DNA of 16,224 bases from JBDREF01 sp043820045 (GTDB lineage: Bacteria > Planctomycetota > Phycisphaerae > Sedimentisphaerales > Anaerobacaceae), in assembly GCA_043820045.1 (NCBI GenBank), contig JBDREF010000414.1, positions 1-16,224 on the forward strand. Direction: 5' to 3'. The translations under genes and the position numbers were made by a program. Below the pieces are notes generated by a model that made no database searches, was not told the DNA's origin, and was given only the letters and a program-made list of their open reading frames with translations. How positions within the stretch are numbered: position 1 is the first letter of the stretch; each line of letters starts with the position of its first letter. Shown piece after piece: positions 6,772 to 13,901 of the stretch.

Positions 6772-8187
6772 CTACTCATCAACAGTCACTTTGACGGAGA
6801 TATCCAGCCGCAGGAACTGGCACGTTCCGTTCACATCTTCGCAGGCGTAGTACAGGGCGTAGGCTGCGAGTTCCGTGGTGCCGCTCGCACCGGCCGGGGT
6901 GCGGACCTCGAACTCAAGACGTCGCGGTTCGGAAGTCTCCGGCTCCTCGCCTTGCGGCGCGATCAAGAGCTGCGGCTGCACCTGCCAGCCGGCGGGCGGA
7001 TCGACCCAGAGCTTCAACGGCTCGGCCTCGTTGTTCCAATGGGCCTTCTGTTTCTCGTTCGGGCGAAGTGTCACGTGGACTCTGACGATTTCACCGGGCT
7101 TGATACGAGGCGGGACTACCGTTACTTCCGCTAAGACCAGGCCCTGGGCGTCGCGATGAATCCGGCCTTGAGGGTCCGGCGGTTTAACATCGGACTGCCC
7201 GCTATCGAAGCTGCGGTCCGGAGCGGCGATTTCCGAGCCCGTGGGCAAAATCTCCAGCTCGACGGGCTTTTCGCCGCGTGCCCTTATTTCGTCGGCGGCT
7301 GTTTCCACCCAATCATAGAACGGATACGGCTTGGTGAGCCGGGGGCCGTACTGCTCGATTCGCCGCCGCCAGATGTACTGGTTGGGCTCAATCTGCCGCG
7401 CCTTGGTCCAATGGTCCACGGCGGTCTGGAAGTCGCTGGGCATCCGCCGGGCCGAATCGTAGCGCATGCGATAGCAGACTCCCAAACGAAAATGTGCGTC
7501 GCCGTCGTCGGGCTTAATATTGATCGCCTGCGTGTAAGCCTTGATGGCCTCCTCAGCTCCGGCCGGCCCCGCCCACAGCACCAGCGCATCGCCAAGCTCG
7601 CGCCATGCATCGGCCGTGCCGCTTTGCTCGGCGCGCAGGCGCAGGGCTTCCAGGTCTGGCCGGGTCGGTTTCACGGGTTTGCCGGGGGCTTGTCCGTCGT
7701 CGGCTTCGAATGATTTATCGAGGAACTCGGCTTTCAGTGTGTCCGGTTTCGGCTTGATGCTTCTGACGATTCCATGCTCGTCGATGGCCACTTCAATCGG
7801 CACGCCCCGCACCTGCATCACGTTGATCGGATCATGTACGATCGGCCAGTCGAACTGGTGCCATTGTGCGAAAAACCGGCTGCGGTCGGAATGCTGCTCT
7901 TGTGCTATGCCGATCACAACAAGCTTGCCTTCCCGGACCCACTGCCGCACAGTTGTGTTCCAGACCGGCACGGCCTGGCGGCAGCCCCGTCACCACGAGG
8001 CAAAGTGAATCAGAAGAACTTTCCTGCCGCGAAATTGCGACAGCGACACGGGCCGGCCCTCCACAATACTCGGTAAGGTGAAATCAGGATGCGGCTGGCC
8101 CACTCGCGGCGAATAGCCCTCCGCGCCAAGAGCCCCGACGGCACAAACGCATCCGCAAGCCAACGTTAGCAGGTTCAGGTTTTGCAT
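6772..8187 (-). CDS. Exported selenocysteine-containing redoxin/TlpA-like protein with TPR region (UGA at 7990-7992 read as Sec)
   Basis: The frame from ATG 8187 (GGAGG 8 nt upstream) to the stop at 6772 is open except for one TGA at 7990-7992. Read through, it gives 471 residues. Residues 1-22 are a signal peptide; 31-145 form one thioredoxin/redoxin fold: PDFTLPS, VLLIHFASW, then Sec66-Arg-Gly-Cys69, VVIGIAQEQ, and RGVPIEVAID with cis-Pro130. The UGA thus replaces the first Cys of the WCxxC motif, and a SECIS-like hairpin follows. Residues about 190-270 carry TPR-like helices (EEAIKAYTQAINIKPDDGDAHFRLG region, quoted only in part). Residues about 350-471 form a beta-rich domain resembling the N-terminal domain of DsbD, with a C-x6-C pair (Cys449, Cys456). 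The role is presumably thiol-disulfide exchange or peroxide reduction in the periplasm. The alternative, a nonsense mutation, is judged unlikely. Confidence 0.82.
7942..7984 (-). promoter_or_regulatory. Candidate bacterial SECIS element
   Basis: On the minus strand, directly after the UGA, CCAGGCC pairs with GGUCUGG (7978-7972 with 7966-7960, one G-U pair) to give a 7-bp stem and a 5-nt loop GUGCC. The loop begins 18 nt after the UGA and its first base is G. Both agree with the known bacterial SECIS model (apical loop about 16-37 nt from UGA, a G in the first two loop bases). An outer 6-bp stem, CUGCCG (7984-7979) with CGGCAG (7947-7942), can extend the structure with a one-sided bulge. SelB binding is inferred, not shown. 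Confidence 0.72.
7990..7992 (-). other. In-frame UGA, candidate selenocysteine codon
   Basis: The codon sits between TGG (Trp65) and CGG GGC TGC (Arg-Gly-Cys69). Thioredoxin-fold proteins have cysteine at this place (FASWCxxC). Coding character, signal peptide before and conserved cis-Pro after continue in the same frame, so recoding fits better than termination. Confidence 0.8.
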
Positions 8188-8237
8188 GGTCCCGGCCTCC
8201 CCAAAGAATCCAAGATTTCAAATTCAAGATTGAAGAC

Positions 8238-8266
8238 ATGATACCCACGATTGCAGCCAGCGTCAA
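8238..8266 (-). promoter_or_regulatory. Sigma70-type promoter of the selenoprotein/sulfatase unit
   Basis: On the minus strand TTGACG (8266-8261) is followed after exactly 17 nt by TATCAT (8243-8238); each element differs from consensus at one base. The expected start point near 8231 gives a leader of about 45 nt before ATG 8187. This is the best promoter in the window. No other promoter is evident before the downstream sulfatase. Confidence 0.6.
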
Positions 8267-8525
8267 TTATGAATTGTTCCTTTTCCCCTCTCGTTCCCGG
8301 CATCCATCCCTCCCGCTCGATCTGGCCATGGAGTCTTGAGATTGGCTTTGATTGGGTTTGAGTTGGCCTCGTTTTCCTGCAATTAGGTGCGGATTTTATT
8401 TCCATAACCATTTTTTGAAAAGGAGTTTGCGCTCATACGGGGCTACTGACGAACGCGGTGAATGAAGCGGCTGGGAAAAATCGCGGCCGGATTAGCGCTG
8501 CAATCTACTCTGAGACCCGGAAGAG

Positions 8526-8738
8526 CGTCTGCTGCCCTCAATTCCTAAAGAATTAGTGGAACGGATTCGGCCTTTTATGGTCTATTGGATAGATTATGCT
8601 AAGATGTCAATACCGAGCGAATCCGAAACGGAGACAAGAGGATTATCGTTTTCTCGCGGGATGTGTGCCCGCGCCCGTCCCGGCGACGTTTCAATCGAAA
8701 GTCCGGTGCTTTCTATGCATTTAACCGGCGACGCTTGA
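8526..8738 (+). other. Possible small or remnant coding frame, unrecognised
   Basis: This frame is open from just after a TGA at 8508-8510-type stop in the same phase to the TGA at 8736-8738. The first 30 codons read like protein (PSIPKELVERIRPFMVYW then IDYAKMSIPS), while the later part is arginine/serine-rich and looks random. Possible starts are GTG 8556 or ATG 8577; none has a convincing ribosome site. The stop overlaps a TTG that opens the next frame (TTGA). No family recognised. The rest of the 8188-8525 stretch holds the minus-strand promoter and AT-rich near-repeats, and I see no other gene there. Confidence 0.2.
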
Positions 8739-9070
8739 GATTAGCAAGCGACTGGAGTCTGGAGCAAGCTATAACTGCATGGCAAAGCAATGAGCTTGCG
8801 GCGTTTGCGGAGCTTGGCAGGCAATTCTCACGACAGCAGGAGTATCTATCAACAAATGACAAGGAGAAGCTCATTAATTTCGTTATGAACTCGCGTGAAC
8901 TCCGTGAGTTGTTGGAAGCCATTGAATACGGCCTATGTGAAATCACTCTTGATCCGACCAAAGGCCAATGGCAAATATCGAACGCCCAGATCAAAGCATT
9001 GAAGTCCATGCCGGACAGACTGAATGGAGGCTACAGAACGTCGCACCTGATGCATTGTATGTCCGGATAA
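8735..9070 (+). CDS. Hypothetical small protein, possibly a gene remnant
   Basis: A 111-codon frame from TTG 8735 (an upstream ATG at 8663 gives 135 codons, but that extension is arginine-rich and unconvincing). The product is hydrophilic and mostly helical in look: WSLEQAITAWQSNELAAF, then LINFVMNSRELRELLEAIEYG and ITLDPTKGQWQISNAQIKAL. Codon use is less GC-biased in third positions than in the neighbours, which could mean foreign origin or a decayed gene. There is no ribosome site, signal peptide or membrane span. No family is recognised and no function can be given. The 152 nt from 9071 to 9222 hold nothing I can name. Confidence 0.4.
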   Translation: MRLASDWSLEQAITAWQSNELAAFAELGRQFSRQQEYLSTNDKEKLINFVMNSRELRELLEAIEYGLCEITLDPTKGQWQISNAQIKALKSMPDRLNGGYRTSHLMHCMSG

Positions 9071-9222
9071 ATACACAACGACACGTCACCTCGGTGTGCA
9101 AGTTTCTCGGGCTAAGAACAGTCAAGTAGCAGTTCGTGCTCCGATACGTCGACAGCATTCCCTTGTGGACGCCCTACGGCGCGCAAACAATCGCCCAAGG
9201 CACAAGTTGCCCATCCTGCAGG

Positions 9223-10773
9223 CTACGGTCTGCCGCCAATGTGCAATGCGACGGGAATCTGCCCCCATTCTGTTGGAGGTTTCAGCCCTACAGTGCCATC
9301 CGTCAGAGGCCCCACCTCAATTGTTCCGCCGTCGTAAGGGTGGAACCACCGTGCCTTGACAGGCTTCTTCAGACCTTCGAGGCTGATGGTGAATGGTTTG
9401 GCCTCGTTGAGGAATACTATGTACTCATTGCCCGGATTGGCCAGGCAGTAGCCTTCGCTGACAATATCCTGCGGCTGCATGAGCCAGTACTTAGTTCCAG
9501 CGAAAAACTCATGCAAATTCCTGAAGTACCTGTAGCCCGTCGGCGTATGCTCCGGATGGATGACATCCCATGCGGTGTTTGTGTAGTAATACACTATCGC
9601 GCCACCTGCCATGCAGATTTCCCAGGCCCTGCGGCATACCTCTTCCGGAGATTGAACGACGCCGTATGTCTTGTCGTCCTCGCCTTTGAGGCCCCATTCA
9701 TAGCCGAATTCGACGTTCACAACAGGCCATGAGTTCTGTCGCCTCTGTTGTAGAATCATTTCCCGCCAATTCTTGTGCTGCTGATCCGAGCGGAAATTGA
9801 GCAGTTCGTCGTATGCACCACTGTTGTAAGCGGCGTCATCGTCATGGTTGGTGACCAGGCGATGATAAGGATCTGTACTGCGAATCAATCGAAAGCGGCT
9901 CAGCTTGTATTCGAGGTTTTTTTCATTGTGGGCTTCCTTCGAGAAGTCCCAGACGACGTTCGGGTAAGCCGCATAACGGGCTACCATCCATTTGAAAAAC
10001 ATATCGTCGTCCGCCGAGCCCTTCGCGGGCCATCGGACCATCTTGTTGTAAACCTTGATCATAATGTGCGCGACAATCCCCCGCTCGCACATCGCGCCGA
10101 TTACCCGGTCGTAGTGTTTCCAGTAGGCTAAGTTGAGACGGCTATGGTCAGGATTATCATTTTCACCTTCCCATGCGTACATCGGAGCTGGACCGAAGTC
10201 GTCGGCCTCCGTCTTTCCCTTGCGCCAGCCGCAGTCATGGGCGTAGGCGTTGAGGATGATGTGGTTGAATCTGTAATCGGCCAGCTTGTCGAGGAACCGG
10301 TTGAGTCTGCTGAGCTGCGCATCGTCCATATCCAGGGCCCACAACCAGTCGCACTCATAGCCCACGAGAAAGTATCGCGTGCTGTCTTCGTAGATGAAGT
10401 GATGCGGGTGGTCGGCATCGATACGCAAGGCTCCGTGAACGTTGCCGTTCGGATTTGGGACGCAGATGAATGATGCATCAATCGCGTTCAGTGTTTGCTC
10501 ATCGGACCGCGTCGTCAGCGTCCACTTGCCTTCGACATCGGCGGCGACGCGAATTTTCCAGACGCCCCGGCCATCGTAGAAACCCAGTGTTGCGAATTCA
10601 CGGCCGTCCGGCCCCTTAACCGCCGCAGCGAAGTCCACCTTGAAAGGATTCGCGAAAGTCCCGGTGATCTTGAATTCGAAATCGTGCGGCTGCCATTTGG
10701 GTACCTCGGGAACATCGCCGAAAGCAGTAGAGACGAAAACAACAAAAGCGAAAGGTATCAGAAACTTCCTCAT
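9223..10773 (-). CDS. Secreted DUF5060/DUF4038 apiosidase-like glycoside hydrolase
   Basis: The product of about 516 residues has a Sec signal peptide (RKFLIPFAFVVFVSTAFG). An N-terminal beta domain of DUF5060 type follows (about 25-110: WQPHDFEFK, NPFKVDF, FYDGRGVWKIRVAADVEGKW). Then comes a TIM barrel of the DUF4038/apiosidase-like group (about 115-430) and a small C-terminal beta domain (about 435-516) like the 'collagen-binding' domain often attached to these proteins. Candidate catalytic acids, by position on barrel strands 4 and 7, are Glu281 in VVWDFSKEAHNE and Glu356 in VVNVEFGYEW (numbered from the first ATG). Characterised relatives act on plant or bacterial polysaccharides; the substrate here is unknown. 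ATG 10773 has GAGG at spacing 5; ATG 10776 just before it is in frame. It is the last gene of the minus-strand run. Confidence 0.82.
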   Translation of the reverse strand: MRKFLIPFAFVVFVSTAFGDVPEVPKWQPHDFEFKITGTFANPFKVDFAAAVKGPDGREFATLGFYDGRGVWKIRVAADVEGKWTLTTRSDEQTLNAIDASFICVPNPNGNVHGALRIDADHPHHFIYEDSTRYFLVGYECDWLWALDMDDAQLSRLNRFLDKLADYRFNHIILNAYAHDCGWRKGKTEADDFGPAPMYAWEGENDNPDHSRLNLAYWKHYDRVIGAMCERGIVAHIMIKVYNKMVRWPAKGSADDDMFFKWMVARYAAYPNVVWDFSKEAHNEKNLEYKLSRFRLIRSTDPYHRLVTNHDDDAAYNSGAYDELLNFRSDQQHKNWREMILQQRRQNSWPVVNVEFGYEWGLKGEDDKTYGVVQSPEEVCRRAWEICMAGGAIVYYYTNTAWDVIHPEHTPTGYRYFRNLHEFFAGTKYWLMQPQDIVSEGYCLANPGNEYIVFLNEAKPFTISLEGLKKPVKARWFHPYDGGTIEVGPLTDGTVGLKPPTEWGQIPVALHIGGRP

Positions 10774-10829
10774 CATGACCTCACTTTCTCATAGTCGGCT
10801 TTAAAAGAACACGTGATACGCAACGAGCG

Positions 10830-12359
10830 TTAATCAAAGATAACCAGACTCCATAGATTCAATTCGGGAATCGTGAGTTCTATCGTTTCGTCTTGTCTGA
10901 CGACGGGAATCTTTTGTTCCGGAGTGTTAAAGCAAGCAATCGTCGCTTGTTTGACTTCATTGGCGATTGTCAGGTTTTTGAAGCTGATTTTTACCTGGGT
11001 AAGCGGCTTCATACTTTTTGTGTCTTTGTCGTAATTAAGGTTCAGAACGTGCAGAACGACCTGGCCGGTATCTGCATTGCATCTGGCCTTGCAGAGCACA
11101 TTTTCCAGCGTTTTCAATTGCCCTGATTCGATAGCCTCGAAGCCGTCGAACCACTCGGACTTGGCGCGGATGAACCGGTACATCGGGGCATAGGCCTCGA
11201 TGGGGGCGGCGTACCAATGCGTACCCAGTTCATTGTTGAAGCACCACTGCCGTTTCGGGTGGGGAACCATGAAACGCTGGCCGTGGGCATAGGCTAAGGC
11301 AACCCAGAAGCGGACCAGCTCCTCGCAGTTCTGCTGTTTGACGAAAGCCCAGTCCTGTCCCGATGCGGTAGCGGCAAGAGGCCTGCCAAGCCTTGCAGCC
11401 AGCCTGTACGCTTCGATGGCGTGGTCGATTCTTTCAACGCCGGCGGGAGCGTTTTGACCGACCTCGCAGACTACATGGGTCAGGTTCTTGATAACGTATT
11501 CGTGCGCCTTGTTGGGTATGCCGGCATTGGCGCTGAGCAGCACGGGGTGTCCGGCCACTTCCGCCGCGAGCACGCCGAGTTGCCGTGTGTGTTCGGCTGC
11601 TGCCGTAGCGTGAAAGTCCAGGAACAGATCCATCAAAGGTATCTTGTGCTGGACCTTTTTGTACTCGGCGCGGGTTTTGGCGTATTTGCGTACGAGCTGG
11701 CGATAATCGAAAGTCTCAATATCCGAGACGGACGCCTTCTCAAGCTGCTCCTTATCGGTGTGCTCTTTGAGATATTCTCGAAAGGCCTTCATGCACCAGT
11801 CGCAAAAACCGCCGCCCTGCCACCACGCCGCACCGGCGGTTCCGAGGTGGTCATCGACGTGCAGGCCATCGGCCTTGCCGGCCATCGCCTCGCGCACCCG
11901 CCGGCGACATAGCGCACGAAATTCAGGGTGATTGGTGCAGCCGAAGTAAGTCTTCGTACCCTGATATGTATGATCGAATTGCCAGGGAACTTCCACCGGT
12001 TTGCCCTCGATATCTACGGCACAGGCTTCGCGCAGAGAGGCGTTCTTGTGGATGTTCTCGGCGCCGGCAGTCAGGCACCACATCGAACCGGTGCAGCGCA
12101 CCGACAGATCGTGATGCCTCTTAACCTGCTCGGCGGTATTCGCCCCGCCCCAGGCGACAAAAGTGGCATTGTACGCGCGATAGGCGTCGTCGTCCGCGGC
12201 GTACATAAAGACCACTTCGGAATGACGAAGGACAGGTTCGGTGCGTGAGACCTCCTGTGCCGCCGTCACGGCACACAACAACAAACCTATGGCGATTCCT
12301 TGGAACGAAATTCTTGTGCAAACAAACCGATTTGACTTGTAGCTTTTGGATTCATCCAT
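10830..12359 (-). CDS. Secreted TIM-barrel glycoside-hydrolase-like protein, family unassigned
   Basis: The 509-residue product has an N-terminal export signal after a charged start (hydrophobic core about 20-34, GIAIGLLLCAVTAA). Motifs suggest a retaining or amylase-like TIM barrel: FVAWGGANTAEQVKRHHDL early, DGLHVDDHLG (Asp169-Asp170) on a barrel strand, and FCDWCMKAFREYL (about 185-197), a CxxC helix resembling those in GH42-like secreted proteins of planctomycetes. Later come LSANAG, CEVGQNAP and ASGQDWAF. A beta-rich C-terminal domain ends in IPELNLWSLVIFD, as in many glycosidases. I cannot assign a CAZy family. It lies 18 nt after the sulfatase gene at 12378 and 56 nt before the apiosidase-like gene, so it is probably in one operon. 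The start ATG 12359 has AGGA about 10 nt upstream. Confidence 0.72.
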   Translation of the reverse strand: MDESKSYKSNRFVCTRISFQGIAIGLLLCAVTAAQEVSRTEPVLRHSEVVFMYAADDDAYRAYNATFVAWGGANTAEQVKRHHDLSVRCTGSMWCLTAGAENIHKNASLREACAVDIEGKPVEVPWQFDHTYQGTKTYFGCTNHPEFRALCRRRVREAMAGKADGLHVDDHLGTAGAAWWQGGGFCDWCMKAFREYLKEHTDKEQLEKASVSDIETFDYRQLVRKYAKTRAEYKKVQHKIPLMDLFLDFHATAAAEHTRQLGVLAAEVAGHPVLLSANAGIPNKAHEYVIKNLTHVVCEVGQNAPAGVERIDHAIEAYRLAARLGRPLAATASGQDWAFVKQQNCEELVRFWVALAYAHGQRFMVPHPKRQWCFNNELGTHWYAAPIEAYAPMYRFIRAKSEWFDGFEAIESGQLKTLENVLCKARCNADTGQVVLHVLNLNYDKDTKSMKPLTQVKISFKNLTIANEVKQATIACFNTPEQKIPVVRQDETIELTIPELNLWSLVIFD

Positions 12360-12377
12360 AACCGAGCTTTCCTGTTC

Positions 12378-13826
12378 TTAGTCCTGTGCCTTCTGCTTTC
12401 TGTACGGCCCAACTGGCGGCAGGAGCGGCCGCAGTCTCTTCACAATGTCCGGATGTTCGCCGGAAACATCATTTGTCTCGGCCGGATCTGTCCGGAGATC
12501 GTAGAGAACCAGTTCCTCGGTTGGCTTCGCCCTTTTTGCTTTCTTGTCATTCGACTGGTCCGCTATGAGCTTATACCGGCCGTCAAAGACCAGCGACCAA
12601 CCATCCAGCGAACTGGTCGCGTATGTTCGCGGCAGGTCGCTTCGTCCTTCAAGGAAAGGACGAAGTGTCTTCGAGTCCATGTCCCCGGGGACCGGAATCC
12701 CGGCGTAATCCAGGAACGTCGCGGTAAGGTCCAGGGTCTCGGCGGGTTTATCACAGACGATGTTCTTTCTGATCTTTGGCCCCGCAATGACCAGCGGTAC
12801 GCACGCCGAAGGATGATAAGGCTTGGACTTGCCGCCCATGCCGCGGTCGCCGAGCATTTCGCCGTGGTCCGAGCAGTACACAATCAGCGTATTCTCAAGT
12901 TCTCCCCGCTCTTTCAGTTCTTCCTGGAAGACTCCCAGCCACCTGTCGATGTTGTGAATCATCGCCCCGTAGTTGCGTCTCTTGGCCGACATGTCTTCTC
13001 CATTGCCGGCTCTCACAGGTGGGAATTTCGCATCTTTCCATCTTTCGTACATGGACTTGGTCACGTCCATGGGCGGGTGCGGCCCGTTGAAGTTAATCTG
13101 GATGAACCACGGCTTTCCCTTCTGAACCGAGCGGATGAGATTCAATCCGTTGTTTGCTATCCAGTTGTCGCAGTACGCATCGTCCGGCATCAGGGACGGC
13201 CCGGGATAATCATGGTCCAGGGTCTTGAAATTCTTGATGTGGGCATCGACAAGGCCTCGTCGCTTCAGGAAAGCAAAGTACGGCTCCGGCCTTTGCATGT
13301 TCTTGTAAGCACTGGCCCCATCCTGCTTGCCGGCGTTGTCTATGCCGTCGGTAAAGCCCCAGGCCCGGAGCAGGGAAGGCTGGCCCTTTCTTTCGTGCTT
13401 GCCGTCAATCCCCCAGTTCTTGCCCGGCTTGTCCAGGTCGAATTTGCCGCACCCGAGCACTTCATAGCCGGCGTCGCGCAGCAGGGAGTAGAAGGTCGTC
13501 TGATCCAGAGGATACGGATTGCCGTTGCTCGCCACCCTGCAGTTCGCATACGTTTTGCCGGATGCCAGGCAGGCTCGCGCCGGCGCGCAGACGGGTGCAG
13601 GACTGAGGGCGTTCGTGAAATGCACACCCCGGCTCGCCAACAGTTTTAGGTTCGGCGTGATATCCGGCAGTTCAGGGTTGCTGCTCGTCCAGTCGGACCG
13701 ATGCTGGTCGGGGAAAAAGAACAAAATATTGGGATGTTGCAGGCCATCGCCCGCCAATACACGATCCAGGGTCATCATGGCCGAGACGCTCGCGCCGGCC
13801 TTTTTCAGAAATGTTCGTCGATTCAT
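12378..13826 (-). CDS. Tat-exported sulfatase (family S1, Cys-type)
   Basis: This 482-residue sulfatase hydrolyses sulfate esters using formylglycine. It begins with a Tat signal (NRRTFLKKAGASVSAMM). HPNILFFFPDQHR supplies metal ligands (Asp40, Gln41). The maturation motif is C-A-P-A-R (Cys80 to Arg84) in PVCAPARACLASGK. NGPHPP has His250, YCSDHGEMLGD has Asp320 and His321, and GGK has Lys333. The start is ATG 13826 with AGGAG just upstream; an in-frame ATG at 13880 would add 18 non-signal residues and is rejected. The usual GKxH motif is GKFD (Lys128, Asp130). The C-terminus (GPYRKQK) resembles that of the next sulfatase upstream, suggesting a common origin. It is second in the four-gene run, 75 nt after the first sulfatase. 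The substrate is unknown. Confidence 0.94.
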   Translation of the reverse strand: MNRRTFLKKAGASVSAMMTLDRVLAGDGLQHPNILFFFPDQHRSDWTSSNPELPDITPNLKLLASRGVHFTNALSPAPVCAPARACLASGKTYANCRVASNGNPYPLDQTTFYSLLRDAGYEVLGCGKFDLDKPGKNWGIDGKHERKGQPSLLRAWGFTDGIDNAGKQDGASAYKNMQRPEPYFAFLKRRGLVDAHIKNFKTLDHDYPGPSLMPDDAYCDNWIANNGLNLIRSVQKGKPWFIQINFNGPHPPMDVTKSMYERWKDAKFPPVRAGNGEDMSAKRRNYGAMIHNIDRWLGVFQEELKERGELENTLIVYCSDHGEMLGDRGMGGKSKPYHPSACVPLVIAGPKIRKNIVCDKPAETLDLTATFLDYAGIPVPGDMDSKTLRPFLEGRSDLPRTYATSSLDGWSLVFDGRYKLIADQSNDKKAKRAKPTEELVLYDLRTDPAETNDVSGEHPDIVKRLRPLLPPVGPYRKQKAQD

Positions 13827-13901
13827 CTTTTCTCCTATTATTGCCGGTTCGCCGAGATTTATGATCCAGTGCTTTCTCAACCTCCCCGGTGTTATCTGTC
13901 G

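Noticed and set aside
7972..8187. Reading the redoxin as a broken gene or as two separate genes (a 65-residue peptide plus a 399-residue protein starting at GTG 7971)
   Set aside because: Both parts are in one frame, together make a single thioredoxin fold, and the stop falls exactly at the catalytic cysteine with a SECIS-like hairpin after it; the GTG at 7971 lies within that hairpin and has no role as a natural domain start.
8195..8245. Tandem or CRISPR-like repeat in the AT-rich stretch (CAAGATT words)
   Set aside because: Only two short imperfect copies with no regular spacing; a low-complexity or dispersed-repeat remnant at most.
12453..13649. Long plus-strand open frame opposite the second sulfatase
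   Set aside because: It is antisense to a clear sulfatase, has no ribosome site or recognisable domain, and is explained by GC-rich third positions.
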